A stretch of DNA of 64,000 nucleotides from Ilumatobacter sp963746265 (GCA_963746265.1 CAVVAM010000006.1:62001-126000), one strand, 5' to 3'; numbered from the stretch's first letter, positions 17,475-26,319 are shown. Notes: generated by a model not told the origin, from the sequence alone. Program-made: numbers and translations.

Positions 17475-18042
17475 CGAGCGTGGTCGGGACGGGCGAGATC
17501 TCGCTGACGCCGAGCTCGAGGATCCGGTCGACACGGAAGTTCGCCCGGCTGAGCTGGATGTGCCAGTCGCCGATCGTGCGCCCGACGGTTCCGTACGGCA
17601 GCACCTTGGAGCCGTACTCGTCGGTCGAGTGCACACCGGCGAACGGGTGCGGGACGGACACCACGAACGGTCGGCTCGACTTCAGGACCCGGTGAACCTG
17701 TCGAAGTAGGCGGCCGACGTCGTCGACGTCGTCGTCGATCGTGTGGTCGGCGACCACCAACTCGATCGAGCCGCTGGTGGCGAATCCGAGGTCGGCGAGA
17801 TCGGTGACGTGGCACTCGACGCTGACCTCGGCGTTCGTCGCGGCGGAGCGTAGGGCCTCGATCCTGTCGGCGTCGGGATCGACGGCGAGGGCTTTCGCGC
17901 CGGCCAGTGCGAACGCGATCGCGTTCTGGCTACGGCCGACGCCCAGTTCCAGGGCGCGCTGACCGTCGCCGATGTCGCCGCAGATGCGGAGCTCCGATTC
18001 GTCAGGGATGTCTCGTCCGAACGAGATTGCCGGGGTCGTCAC
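17446..18042 (-). CDS. Class I SAM-dependent methyltransferase
   Basis: The 198-residue protein probably methylates a small molecule; the substrate is unknown. Motif I is ALELGVGRSQNAIAFA (about residues 30-45), followed by the acidic ALAVDPDADR (51-60) and the VVADHTIDDD segment after strand 4, giving a Rossmann-like SAM-binding fold. The start is GTG at 18040-18042, the best-placed start before the fold. Its 3' end overlaps the 3' end of the SARP gene, so these two genes are convergent. It is divergent from the DUF5318 gene with only 33 bp between. Confidence 0.85.
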   Translation of the reverse strand: MTTPAISFGRDIPDESELRICGDIGDGQRALELGVGRSQNAIAFALAGAKALAVDPDADRIEALRSAATNAEVSVECHVTDLADLGFATSGSIELVVADHTIDDDVDDVGRLLRQVHRVLKSSRPFVVSVPHPFAGVHSTDEYGSKVLPYGTVGRTIGDWHIQLSRANFRVDRILELGVSEISPVPTTLVIRAQKEGD

Positions 18043-18075
18043 GGCACCAGTCTGGCGGATCGGTACCCTGATGCG

Positions 18076-18468
18076 ATGGGTTTCTCGGTCGGAGCACTTC
18101 GTGGCGGGCAGCAGCGTCGCGGCATCGTCGACCACCGACTGGCCCGCCGGATGCTCATCAACCAGGTCCGGCTGGGTCGGATCAGCCGCACCGAGGTCTG
18201 CGACGCCCACCCCGAACTGATCCGCGCAGCACGCAACGTGGGTACGGAGACGACGGCCGACTGCCCGGTCTGCGAGGAGGACAAGCTGCGCATCGTGACC
18301 TACGTGTTCGGTCATCGCCTGCCCGCATCCGGGAAGTGTGTGAGCACCAAGAAGGAGCTGCGTCAGCTGGCGGCGCAGGCACAAGGCGAGCTGACGGCGT
18401 ACGTGGTCGAGGCCTGTCCCGGGTGCCGTTGGCACCACCTCCTGCGCGTGCTGCCCCTGGTCGGCTGA
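18076..18468 (+). CDS. DUF5318-family protein
   Basis: The 130-residue protein matches the actinobacterial DUF5318 family: a helical N-terminus (VDHRLARRMLINQVRLGRIS) followed by a four-cysteine zinc-ribbon-like arrangement, CPVCEEDK near residue 63 and CPGCRWHH near residue 115. Function is unknown. In mycobacteria a member (Rv0049) lies a few genes before rpsF, and here too it lies upstream of the rpsF operon, though 15.7 kb away. It is probably co-transcribed with the DinB-like gene 25 bp downstream. Confidence 0.85.
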   Translation: MGFSVGALRGGQQRRGIVDHRLARRMLINQVRLGRISRTEVCDAHPELIRAARNVGTETTADCPVCEEDKLRIVTYVFGHRLPASGKCVSTKKELRQLAAQAQGELTAYVVEACPGCRWHHLLRVLPLVG

Positions 18469-18493
18469 TCCGGCCTCCGCTACGTTCGATCGC

Positions 18494-19042
18494 ATGCCGA
18501 TCGTTCCCGACACGAAGAACTGGACGTGGGTGCTCGACGAGCGGTGCCCGGACTGCGGCTTCGATGCGACTGCCGTCGTGGTCGGCCGGATGGCCGACCT
18601 CGTGCGGGCGAACGTCGCAGAATGGCCGCCCCTGCTGGCCGACGAGCACGCCCGGATTCGACCCGACGACGCGACGTGGTCGGCGCTCGAGTACGGCTGC
18701 CATGTGCGCGACGTGTTCGAACTCTTCGACGAACGGCTGCGTCTGATGCTCGAGCACGACGGTCCGCAGTTCGAGAACTGGGACCAGGACGTCACCGCGA
18801 TCGAGCAACGGTACGACCTCCAGGATCCGGCGGCCGTCGCCGCGGAGCTCGTCGCAGCAGGACACGCCTGTGCCGACCGGTGGGGCACCGTCGGCGACGG
18901 GGACTGGTCGCGAACCGGTGATCGCAGCGACGGGTCGTCGTTCACGATCGAGACGTTCGCGAGGTACTTCCTGCACGATCCGGTGCATCATCTCTCCGAC
19001 GTGCGCCGCGGCAACGAGCAGCTCCGCCGGGCCACGGGCTGA
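18494..19042 (+). CDS. DinB-superfamily four-helix protein
   Basis: The 182-residue protein fits the DinB/YfiT-like four-helix-bundle superfamily, whose members hold a metal with three histidines and often act as thiol-dependent transferases. The ordered candidates are His in EYGCHVRDVFELFDER (about residue 75), and the paired histidines in FLHDPVHHLSDV near the end. An opening CPDCGFDAT (residues ~17-25) is typical of one actinobacterial subgroup. It starts 25 bp after DUF5318, on the same strand. Substrate is unknown; a mycothiol-linked role is possible. Confidence 0.8.
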   Translation: MPIVPDTKNWTWVLDERCPDCGFDATAVVVGRMADLVRANVAEWPPLLADEHARIRPDDATWSALEYGCHVRDVFELFDERLRLMLEHDGPQFENWDQDVTAIEQRYDLQDPAAVAAELVAAGHACADRWGTVGDGDWSRTGDRSDGSSFTIETFARYFLHDPVHHLSDVRRGNEQLRRATG

Positions 19043-19063
19043 CCGCGGCTGCGCCGCGGGTCA
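19040..19063. terminator. Hairpin spanning both stop codons of two convergent genes
   Basis: The 24 bases from the TGA of the DinB-like gene to the TCA (reverse stop) of the CoA-transferase gene form an inverted repeat: TGACC-GCGGC, loop TGC, GCCGC-GGGTCA, with one bulged G. It would fold on both transcripts, so it is a compact bidirectional terminator candidate. Confidence 0.6.
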
Positions 19064-20206
19064 GCGGCCGGCGTGCAGCAGCGGCCGGTGACCGGGGTCC
19101 GCGATCGCGATCAGCAGCTCGGCGCGCTCGCGGTCGCCGACCCCGCGGAGATCGGCGACCCCGTGTTCGGTGATCACGACGTCGACATCGCTGCGTTGGG
19201 TCGACACCACCTCGACGTGCGGCACGATCGTCGAGCCACCGTGGCGCGTGGTCGATCGGACGGCGATGATCGACAGCCCGCCGATCGACCGCGAGGCTCC
19301 GGCGCAGAAGTCGGAGTGGCCCCCGATCGCGGCGATCGTCCGGCCGCCGACGCGCTCGAGGTTGACGGCTCCGTCGAGGCCGACCTGGACAGCCGTGTTG
19401 CAGCCCACGAATCGTGGCTTCGACGACAGCCGGGACAGATCGTGGGTGATGCTGGTCGAGGTCAGTTCGAGCATGTTCGCCTCGGCCAAGCGTCGGATCG
19501 GGGCACCGCCCAGGGTGTACGCGGCGACGACGGGTGCCGCGAGCAGCCCGCGTTCGTGCAGTGACGCGATGGCGTCGGTGCACAGCCCCGACCAGATCCG
19601 CACCGGTCGATCGAGGGCGCAGGCGATGCCCTCACCGACGCCGCCCGGGCCGAACTGCAACGACGCGTCGTCGGGCACGAGCGAGGCGACGAGCTCGCCG
19701 ATCCGACGGTCGATGTCGTCGGCCGGGCGAGACCTGACCACCGAGTGCTCCCGCGCGGTCGGGCGTGGGACCTCGGCGACGACGTTGCCCCGCACCGCGG
19801 GTCCGCCGAGGTCGACTCCGTGCTCATCGACCTCGACCACGAGCCGATCGGCGACGCGCGCGAGGACGTCACCCCATCCCACCGAGCCGGAGAACGCGTA
19901 CCCTCCACCACGTGTGACCACCGCGATGACACCGACGTCGGGCGGCTCGGACTCGAGGATCGACGGAACGGCCGACAGCCTGACCGGCAGTGGCGTGATC
20001 CGCCCGTCGGCGATCGCCCCGGCCAGGCCGTACCCGCCGAGGTAGGTCACACCGGAGAGGTTCGGATCGTCGAGCCACGGATGGGCTTCGAGTGTCCATC
20101 CCAGCACCACGTGCGGCCGGTCGGTGGTCACGCCGGCGAGATCGAGCGCCACCGCCGGACCGATCCGGGGCGAACTCGGCCCGTCGGCGTACACGAGGCG
20201 GGTCAT
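19061..20206 (-). CDS. Acetyl-CoA hydrolase/transferase-family protein
   Basis: The 381-residue protein belongs to the CoA-transferase group that includes 4-hydroxybutyrate CoA-transferase and acetyl-CoA hydrolase. The signatures are LQFGPGGVGEGIACAL (about residue 185), WSGLCTDAIASLHERG, and the C-terminal cluster GGHSDFCAGASRSIGG with STIVPHVEVVSTQRSDVDVVITEHGVADLRG. It is shorter than typical ~430-residue members, mainly at the N-terminus. The reaction would move CoA between carboxylic acids; the exact acid is not readable. It is convergent with the DinB-like gene and lies 9 bp downstream of the DUF4234-like gene. Confidence 0.88.
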   Translation of the reverse strand: MTRLVYADGPSSPRIGPAVALDLAGVTTDRPHVVLGWTLEAHPWLDDPNLSGVTYLGGYGLAGAIADGRITPLPVRLSAVPSILESEPPDVGVIAVVTRGGGYAFSGSVGWGDVLARVADRLVVEVDEHGVDLGGPAVRGNVVAEVPRPTAREHSVVRSRPADDIDRRIGELVASLVPDDASLQFGPGGVGEGIACALDRPVRIWSGLCTDAIASLHERGLLAAPVVAAYTLGGAPIRRLAEANMLELTSTSITHDLSRLSSKPRFVGCNTAVQVGLDGAVNLERVGGRTIAAIGGHSDFCAGASRSIGGLSIIAVRSTTRHGGSTIVPHVEVVSTQRSDVDVVITEHGVADLRGVGDRERAELLIAIADPGHRPLLHAGR

Positions 20207-20215
20207 GGTGACGAG

Positions 20216-20698
20216 TCAGAGACTGGGGTCGTTGGTCTGTCCGTGCGCGGTCCAGTAGTCGTTGATGGCGCTCTGGATCCGGAGGTACCAGATGAAGTTC
20301 CCGATGATGGGCAGGAGGAACCACAGGCCCCACAGCGTGGTGATCGGGGGCTCGCGGCCGTCGTCGCGGTAGCGCTGTTCGACTTCGCCGGCCAGGAGGA
20401 ACATCGTGACGGGCGCGACGAGGATGGTGACCAGGAGGTGCACGACGCCACCGAGACCCTCCCCCGACCATCGCTGCAGCTCGTCGCCGTTCTGGTAGGC
20501 CCACACGACCGCCCAGATCCCGCAGGTCACGATCGTGAGCAGGATGACGAGGCCCGCCGATCGCCGCTTGCCGAGCTGTCGCGTGGCGGCGTAGCCGGGC
20601 ACGGGTACACCGGCGGCTGGTGGTGTGCCCTGCCCACCCGGGGACGGGGGCACTGCACCGGGCGGTGGTGGAGGTGGCGGAGGCGGAGTGTTGCTCAT
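20216..20698 (-). CDS. Membrane protein with proline-rich N-terminus, DUF4234-like
   Basis: The 160-residue protein has a disordered proline/glycine-rich N-terminus (residues 1-35), a basic patch, then three or four membrane segments: VILLTIVTCGIWAVVWAYQN (about 50-69), LLVTILVAPVTMFLLAG, and LWGLWFLLPIIGNFIWYL. The CGIWAVVWAYQNGDELQ block is typical of DUF4234 proteins of Actinobacteria. The ATG at 20696-20698 is chosen because upstream codons are not protein-like. It is co-directional with the CoA-transferase gene 9 bp downstream. Function is unknown. Confidence 0.8.
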   Translation of the reverse strand: MSNTPPPPPPPPPGAVPPSPGGQGTPPAAGVPVPGYAATRQLGKRRSAGLVILLTIVTCGIWAVVWAYQNGDELQRWSGEGLGGVVHLLVTILVAPVTMFLLAGEVEQRYRDDGREPPITTLWGLWFLLPIIGNFIWYLRIQSAINDYWTAHGQTNDPSL

Positions 20699-20810
20699 GG
20701 GATCGACGTTAGACGAGGGTGAGGATCGGCGATGGTGAAGCTGCCGCCGCATCCCGGGGCGCTTCCCGGCGACTGACGGTTCCCGCAGCGGTGCGCCCTA
20801 CGCTGGCGCG

Positions 20811-21983
20811 GTGGTGAACTCCTGGTTCGAGTCGGTCTCGGTCGCGCAGCAGCGGGCGAAGCGGCGCCTGCCGAAGTCGGTTTACGGCGCGCTGATCGCA
20901 GGCACCGAACGTGGCTCGTCGATGACCGACAATGTCGCGGCGTTCGACGAGTTGGGTGTGCGTCCCATCACCGCGGGTCAGTCGCCGACCCGCGAGATGG
21001 CGACCGAGGTGATGGGTCAACCGATGTCGATGCCCGTCATGATCTCGCCGACCGGGGTGCAGGCGGTGCATCCCGACGGCGAGGTCGCCGTCGCGCGGGC
21101 CGCCGCCGCGCGAGGTGTGGTCATGGGCCTCAGCTCGTTCGCCAGCAAGCCGCTCGAGGACGTGATCGCAGCGAATCCGCAGACGCACTTCCAGATCTAC
21201 TGGGCCGGCGATCGCAACTCGATGGTCGCCCGTCTGGGCCGTGCCCGGGCGGCCGGCGCGACCGGGCTGATCCTCACGCTCGACTGGTCGTTCGTACACA
21301 GCCGCGACTGGGGCAGCCCCGACATTCCCGAGGACATGAGCGTGCGCACGATGGTCAAGCACGCGCCCGAGGCGATCCTCCGCCCCGCCTGGCTGATCGA
21401 GTGGCTGCGCACCGGGCAGATTCCGCAGTTGGGTGTGCCGAACTTCGTGACGGGCGACGACCCGGTGCCGGGCTTCTTCGACGCCTATGGCGTGTGGATG
21501 GGTACACCGCCCCCGACCTGGGACGACGTGGCCTGGCTCCGGCACGAGTGGGGCGGGCCGTTCATGGTGAAGGGCGTGGGGCGCGCCGACGAGGCGCGCC
21601 GGGCCGTCGATGTCGGCGCGACGGCGATCTCGGTGTCGAACCATGGCGGCAACAACCTCGACGGCACGCCGGCGCCGATCCGGGTGCTGCCCGAGATCGT
21701 CGCGGCGGTCGGTGACGAGATCGAGGTCGTGATGGACGGCGGCATCCGCCGCGGGAGCGACGTCGTCAAGGCCCTCGCCCTCGGAGCGAAGGCCGTGATG
21801 ATCGGCCGGGCGTACCTGTGGGGACTGGCCGCCAACGGGCAGGCCGGCGTCGAGAACGTGCTCGACGTGCTCCGCATGGGGATCGACTCGAACCTGCTCG
21901 GCATGGGCAAGTCGTCGATCGCCGAGCTGAGCCCGGACGACCTGGTGATCCCGGACGGCTTCAGCCCGCCCCGGGCAGGCTGA
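20811..21983 (+). CDS. mftD: MftD-type FMN-dependent alpha-hydroxy-acid-oxidase family enzyme
   Basis: The 390-residue protein closely follows MftD, the flavoenzyme that finishes the pre-mycofactocin redox cofactor by oxidative deamination. From memory of MftD the matches are AQQRAKRRLPKSVYGALIA, MGLSSFASKPLEDVIAANP, TPPPTWDDVAWLR, SNHGGNNLDGTPA (where lactate oxidases have SNHGGRQLD), DGGIRRGSDVVKALALGA and IGRAYLWGLAANGQAGVENV. Length is also that of MftD. The start is one of the adjacent GTG codons at 20811/20814. No mftA, mftB, mftC, mftE or mftF is in the window, so it is an isolated copy. It could instead serve a related peptide-derived cofactor. Confidence 0.88.
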   Translation: MVNSWFESVSVAQQRAKRRLPKSVYGALIAGTERGSSMTDNVAAFDELGVRPITAGQSPTREMATEVMGQPMSMPVMISPTGVQAVHPDGEVAVARAAAARGVVMGLSSFASKPLEDVIAANPQTHFQIYWAGDRNSMVARLGRARAAGATGLILTLDWSFVHSRDWGSPDIPEDMSVRTMVKHAPEAILRPAWLIEWLRTGQIPQLGVPNFVTGDDPVPGFFDAYGVWMGTPPPTWDDVAWLRHEWGGPFMVKGVGRADEARRAVDVGATAISVSNHGGNNLDGTPAPIRVLPEIVAAVGDEIEVVMDGGIRRGSDVVKALALGAKAVMIGRAYLWGLAANGQAGVENVLDVLRMGIDSNLLGMGKSSIAELSPDDLVIPDGFSPPRAG

Positions 21984-22077
21984 GCCGGCCGGCGCGCACC
22001 CGCCGCAGTCGCCTCCCGTCCCTCGCCCGATCGACCACCTGCGACCGACGCGACGGCCACGGGTAACGTCGGTGGCC

Positions 22078-23088
22078 ATGTCTGTCGAATCGTTGTCTGT
22101 CGAATCGTTCCGTGGATTCCGGGCCGTCACCGACGGCGACTCGATCGATCGCGGCGTGATCGAGCTCACCGCCGACGACCTGCCCGCCGACGGTGCCCTC
22201 GTCGACGTGCGCTGGTCGAGTGTGAACTTCAAGGACGGGTTGGCGACGATCCCGAAGGGTCAGGTCGCATCGATCTCCCCGCTGATTCCCGGCATCGATC
22301 TCGCCGGGGTGCTGTTGGAGGACGTCGACGGTACCCCTGCGGGCACCGAGGTACTGGCGCACGGTCAGGACATCGGCACCGGCCGTCACGGCGGTTTCGC
22401 CGAGTACGCACGGGTGCCCGCCGAGTACCTGATCCCCGTACCCGATGGGCTGTCGATGCGTGACGCGATGGTGATCGGCACCGCCGGCTTCACGGCCGCG
22501 CTCTCGGTCATCGCCCTCCAGGAACACGGCATCCGACCCGAGTCGGGACCGGTCCTGGTCACGGGAGCGACCGGCGGTGTCGGTTCGACTTCGGTCGACA
22601 TGCTCTCGAACCTCGGCTACGAGGTGGTCGCGAGCACCGGGAAGGCGAGCGCGGCCGATTTCCTGACGGGGCTCGGCGCGAGCTCGATCATCGACCGCGA
22701 CGAGCTGTCCGAGGAGAGCCGCCGACCTCTCGAACGGACCGTGTGGGCGGCGGCGGTCGACTGCGTCGGCGGCGTGACCCTGGCCAACGTGCTCAAGAAG
22801 ATCCAGTACGGCGGTTCGGTCGCTGCGAGCGGTCTGACCGGCGGCGCCGGGTTGTCGACCACCGTCATGCCGTTCATCCTGCGCGGTGTGAACCTGCTCG
22901 GCATCGACTCGGTCCTCCTGCCGATGGAGCGGCGCCGCGCCACGTGGCAGCGCATCGCCACCGATCTCCGGCCTTCCCGTTTGGGCGACATCGGCCACGA
23001 CGTGACGCTCGACGAGCTCGACGCGGTCCTCACGGGCATCCTCGCAGGAGGTGCGAAGGGTCGCAGTGTCGTCCGCCTCGACGGGTGA
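22078..23088 (+). CDS. acuI: Acrylyl-CoA reductase (NADPH)-like medium-chain reductase
   Basis: The 336-residue zinc-free MDR-family reductase resembles AcuI/YhdH, which reduce acryloyl-CoA to propionyl-CoA with NADPH. Supporting segments are SSVNFKDGLA, PLIPGIDLAGVLLE, the GTAGFTAALSV helix, the nucleotide-binding VTGATGGVGSTSVDML (about residue 160), and FILRGVNLLGIDSV. ATG 22078 is chosen; a GTG six bases upstream is possible. In marine bacteria AcuI handles acrylate from DMSP, but no DMSP gene is adjacent, so general acrylyl-CoA detoxification is the safer reading. The gene name rests on family resemblance. Confidence 0.85.
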   Translation: MSVESLSVESFRGFRAVTDGDSIDRGVIELTADDLPADGALVDVRWSSVNFKDGLATIPKGQVASISPLIPGIDLAGVLLEDVDGTPAGTEVLAHGQDIGTGRHGGFAEYARVPAEYLIPVPDGLSMRDAMVIGTAGFTAALSVIALQEHGIRPESGPVLVTGATGGVGSTSVDMLSNLGYEVVASTGKASAADFLTGLGASSIIDRDELSEESRRPLERTVWAAAVDCVGGVTLANVLKKIQYGGSVAASGLTGGAGLSTTVMPFILRGVNLLGIDSVLLPMERRRATWQRIATDLRPSRLGDIGHDVTLDELDAVLTGILAGGAKGRSVVRLDG

Positions 23089-23145
23089 CGTCGTCGGGGC
23101 ACCAATCGTTCATCCGGATGTCACGTTCTGCGCGTTGTCGGCGCG

Positions 23146-23931
23146 GTGTCGGCGACGGACACTGGACACGTGCAGCGCACGACGGTGGCCCGCCGCCACA
23201 TTCCTCTCGACGGTGCTCACAACGTCCGGGATCTGGGTGGCTATCCCTCCCGGTTCGGCGGCAGCGTTCGATGGAGCACGCTGTTCCGCGCCGATCGGCT
23301 CGATGCGCTCACTGCCGCAGATCTCGAGGTCATCTCCGGTTTGGGCCTCGCCGCCGTCTACGACCTTCGCACGATCGAGGAGCGCCGCGAGGCACCCGAC
23401 GCGATCTCCTCGATGCACGTCCCGGTCCTGAGCCGGGCCGTGTCGCGCTTCGTCGAACTCGAGATGAGCTCGATCTCGGATCACGACGACGGCGTCCGGT
23501 TCATGACCGATCTCTGCATCGGGATGCTTCGACACGCAGGACCGGAGATCGGCGCGATCGTGTTCACATTCGTCGACCCGGCCCGGACGCCGATGATGTT
23601 CCACTGCACCGCAGGCAAGGACCGCACCGGCGTGGTGGCGGCGCTGATCCTCGAAGCGTTGGGCGTCGATCGTGAGCTCGTGCTCGATGACTTCGAGCTG
23701 TCGTCCAGGCACCACCGACCGGACGGCACCGATGCGGCGTTCCGGCGCCTCCTCGGTCAAGGGATCGCTCCCGAGGCGGCCGCGGGCTTGCTGGGTGCCC
23801 CCCGTTCGATGATGGCCGACACGCTCGCCGTGCTCGACGACGAGTTCGGCGGGATCGAGCGGTACCTCGTCGAGCGTGGCGGTGTCGATCGTGCTGCGCT
23901 CGAGTCGGTGCGCCGCTCACTCCTCGTGTGA
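23146..23931 (+). CDS. Tyrosine-protein phosphatase (PtpB-like)
   Basis: The 261-residue protein is a dual-specificity or lipid/tyrosine phosphatase of the mycobacterial PtpB type. The P-loop is HCTAGKDRTG at about residue 154, with the catalytic cysteine and arginine. The N-terminal NVRDLGGYPSRFGGSVRW and FRADRLDALTAAD blocks are the usual family opening, and DLRTIEERREAP is also present. Start GTG 23146 is used; a GTG at 23170 also fits. The 3' end overlaps the convergent DUF6687-like gene by 15 bp. PtpB relatives can be secreted, but no signal peptide is visible. Confidence 0.92.
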   Translation: MSATDTGHVQRTTVARRHIPLDGAHNVRDLGGYPSRFGGSVRWSTLFRADRLDALTAADLEVISGLGLAAVYDLRTIEERREAPDAISSMHVPVLSRAVSRFVELEMSSISDHDDGVRFMTDLCIGMLRHAGPEIGAIVFTFVDPARTPMMFHCTAGKDRTGVVAALILEALGVDRELVLDDFELSSRHHRPDGTDAAFRRLLGQGIAPEAAAGLLGAPRSMMADTLAVLDDEFGGIERYLVERGGVDRAALESVRRSLLV

Positions 23932-24948
23932 CCGTGGCCCGGCCCGGAGGTGGGCGATGACGGCGTCGATCACGAGCTCCGGTTCGATCGACGACTCGTC
24001 GTGGGGCGCCAGCTCGGGCGTGAGCGCTCCGGGTGCACCGGCGGTCCAGATCACCGACCCGGATTCTCGCGCCGTCAACTCGTCGGCGAGTGGCCGCAGG
24101 TCGACGCGCGCGAGGGTCGGCCGAGATCGGTACTGCACCCACGTCTCATAGCGGTCGACGTACCGATAGTGCCGGCCGCGGATCAGGAGCAGCCGAAACC
24201 GCTCGGTCGCGTTGTGCAGTGCCATCGGGTGCAGCCCGTCGAAGCGGTCGTGGCCGAACCGATGCCCGCCTCGCGACGGTTCGCGGTCGTCGATGGTGAC
24301 GATCGCGAGATCGAGTTCGGGTCGCTCGTCGAACGTCACCCGCCCGCCCGCGATCGCCCGCTCGCTCGCCGTGAGCTCGTCGTCCTCCTCACCCCAGAGG
24401 TCGCGGTACCGGTCGTGGTCGAGCAGCATCGGCAGGACCTCGGGGAGGAGTTCGGTGTAGAGCTGATGCGTGAACTCGCTGTAGCTGCACGTCGTCTCGG
24501 CCGCTCCCCGTCGTGCCATCGCCATCGCCGCCCGCGCCGCTCGTCGGTCGCGGTACGTGGCGAAGTCGCCCGCCGCCGCGACGTCGATCAACAGCTCGCG
24601 GTGGGGGAGCGCGGCTGCCGGGTCGGTCAGCGCGAAGATCGAGATCAAGCCGTCCTGGTCGAAGTGGTTGTTGGTGACGATCTCGGCGGCAGGATGTTCG
24701 GGCGGCGTGTCGAGGTAGGCGAACGCCATCTCGGCCGACAGATCGCGAGCCAGGCCGTTCGGCGCCGGAACGCCGGGCCAGTGCGACAGGTTCAACACCG
24801 TGCTCTCGTTGGGCGAGCCGTCGACGACGACGTTCGGGACATCGCGGCTGGCCTCGTAGTCGTCGTAGCGCATCACGTCGCACGGTACGAGTTCGACCGC
24901 CGTTGACGTCGAACCGCGACCGGCACGTGGAGGAATTGCTTCAGGCAT
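23917..24948 (-). CDS. Conserved protein of unknown function (DUF6687-like)
   Basis: The 343-residue protein has the features I associate with DUF6687: YDDYEASRDVPNVVVDGSPN and TVLNLSHWPG near the N-terminus, then EIVTNNHFDQDGLISIFAL, which places a conserved NHFDxDG motif at about residue 95. A helical middle and a C-terminal Trp/Tyr-rich RGRHYRYVDRYETWVQYRS block follow. The ND/H/D cluster looks like a phosphoesterase of the DHH kind, but that is inference. The ATG at 24946-24948 is chosen; an internal ATG 24 residues later is possible. It is convergent with the phosphatase. Confidence 0.7.
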   Translation of the reverse strand: MPEAIPPRAGRGSTSTAVELVPCDVMRYDDYEASRDVPNVVVDGSPNESTVLNLSHWPGVPAPNGLARDLSAEMAFAYLDTPPEHPAAEIVTNNHFDQDGLISIFALTDPAAALPHRELLIDVAAAGDFATYRDRRAARAAMAMARRGAAETTCSYSEFTHQLYTELLPEVLPMLLDHDRYRDLWGEEDDELTASERAIAGGRVTFDERPELDLAIVTIDDREPSRGGHRFGHDRFDGLHPMALHNATERFRLLLIRGRHYRYVDRYETWVQYRSRPTLARVDLRPLADELTARESGSVIWTAGAPGALTPELAPHDESSIEPELVIDAVIAHLRAGPRSHEE

Positions 24949-25104
24949 GTCGAGCACCACTGCTCGACGTCGGCCCGGATGCGTTCGGTGCGGTCGTGGT
25001 CCCGGGTCCCAGATCGCTCTCTTGCGCGCCGCACGACTCAACCACACGACTCACACGTCATCGCGTGATCCTCCGTCGGGTCGACCCCGCCGTAACCTGC
25101 CGAG

Positions 25105-25725
25105 ATGCGATCGGTCTGGTTCGGCATGCTGCTGCTGTCGGCCTGCGCATCGGGTACCGAGTCGCCCGCGGACGGCACCGGTGACACCGCGACCTCGCCA
25201 GGGGCCACCTCCACTTCCGTCGCCGTACCCGTGGAGACCGACGACAGCCCCGTCGCGATCGATGCGAGCGGTTCGGCGCCATCGTCGACGGTGCCCGATT
25301 CGACATCGCCAGCGGTGCTGCCCGAGGGCTTCGACGCGACGCAGGCGGTCGTGACGAAGGCCGATGGTACGACGTGTGAGATCTGCGTGTGGCGGGCCGA
25401 AACCGCACAGCTGCGCTCCCGGGGCCTGATGTTCGTCACCGATCTCGGGGTGGCGGATGGCATGGCGTTCCGTTATCCCGATCCGCACACCGGCACGTTC
25501 TGGATGAAGAACACGCTGCTGCCGTTGTCGATAGCGTTCTTCGCTCCGGGCGGCGAGTTCATCAGCTCGTTCGACATGGAGCCCTGTACGACACCGTCGT
25601 GCCCGAACTACGCGACGCCCACCGACTTCCTCGTGGCCGTCGAGGTGCCCCAGGGAGCACTCGAGGAGCTCGGCATCGTGGAAGGCAGCCGTCTCCGGCT
25701 GGTCGACCTGCCGTGCGCCGGCTGA
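25105..25725 (+). CDS. DUF192-domain lipoprotein
   Basis: The 206-residue protein is exported and lipid-anchored: the start MRSVWFGMLLLSACAS contains a lipobox with Cys14. A Ser/Thr/Pro-rich spacer (residues ~18-75) precedes a DUF192 domain with ETAQLRSRGLMFVTDL, MAFRYPDPHTGTFWMKNTLLPLSIAFF and the late VEVPQGALEELGI. These are the standard marks of this small barrel family. Two extra cysteine pairs (CEIC and CTTPSC) may form disulfides outside the cell. Function of the family is not established. Confidence 0.93.
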   Translation: MRSVWFGMLLLSACASGTESPADGTGDTATSPGATSTSVAVPVETDDSPVAIDASGSAPSSTVPDSTSPAVLPEGFDATQAVVTKADGTTCEICVWRAETAQLRSRGLMFVTDLGVADGMAFRYPDPHTGTFWMKNTLLPLSIAFFAPGGEFISSFDMEPCTTPSCPNYATPTDFLVAVEVPQGALEELGIVEGSRLRLVDLPCAG

Positions 25726-26143
25726 ACGTCGACGTTCGGGGGAGACACGCCGGGAGATCGGGGAACGCACCGGTGCAGCAGTTCGTCGAGAGCGGAACCC
25801 ACCGAATCCGCCGCGCCGCCGTCGTCACCGTCGGCCGATCGCTCTGCGCTCGACCGATCGCGCTCCGCACGAACGAGAGTGCTCGTTCACGCTCGGACGT
25901 GGGTGCGCCGGCCTGTTCGAGATCGATCACGAGGGCGTCGATCGAGGCGGCGACTCGCTCGAGGTCGGGCGCCTCACCCGACGATCGACGGAACATTCCG
26001 AGATCGCCTGACTCGGTGAGCGTCAACGTCAACGGCGAACACGCCGCTCCCCGATCGGTCACGACGGGGATCGTCGTGGCGTGCAGGGTGATGGACGTCA
26101 CTGGTGGCGCTGGTGCGCCGGGTGAGTTCTCGTTCACGGGCAC
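25562..26143 (-). CDS. Doubtful hypothetical protein
   Basis: This 193-codon minus-strand frame (GTG start) has strong G/C third positions in its 5' half and a helical, protein-like segment, DLERVAASIDALVIDLEQAG followed by TSERERALSFVRSAIGRAQ. Its 3' part runs antisense through the end of the DUF192 gene for 164 bp and becomes Arg/Pro-rich, so the true stop may have been lost through a frameshift. No ribosome site is evident. I recognise no family. It may be a decayed gene. Confidence 0.3.
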   Translation of the reverse strand: MPVNENSPGAPAPPVTSITLHATTIPVVTDRGAACSPLTLTLTESGDLGMFRRSSGEAPDLERVAASIDALVIDLEQAGAPTSERERALSFVRSAIGRAQSDRPTVTTAARRIRWVPLSTNCCTGAFPDLPACLPRTSTFSRRTAGRPAGDGCLPRCRAPRVLPGAPRRPRGSRWASRSSGTTVSYRAPCRTS

Positions 26144-26319
26144 GGTCGATGGCGGGCAACCGACACGCCGGTGGGACGTCGATCACCCCGACGGAGGGTT
26201 CCTCGTGCTGGTTCGAGAGTTCGAGAGGACGACACGAACCTGGTTGACCGTGGCGAACGCCGGAGACCTGCCGGCCGGGATGTCGTTCGAGCGGGGGCCC
26301 GACGTGGTGTGCTCGACGG
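25726..26319. other. 594-bp interval without a convincing gene
   Basis: Between the DUF192 lipoprotein and the convergent ABC exporter only the two weak, mutually overlapping frames described separately are seen. No RNA gene, repeat or hairpin stands out. A degraded gene is the simplest explanation. Confidence 0.5.
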
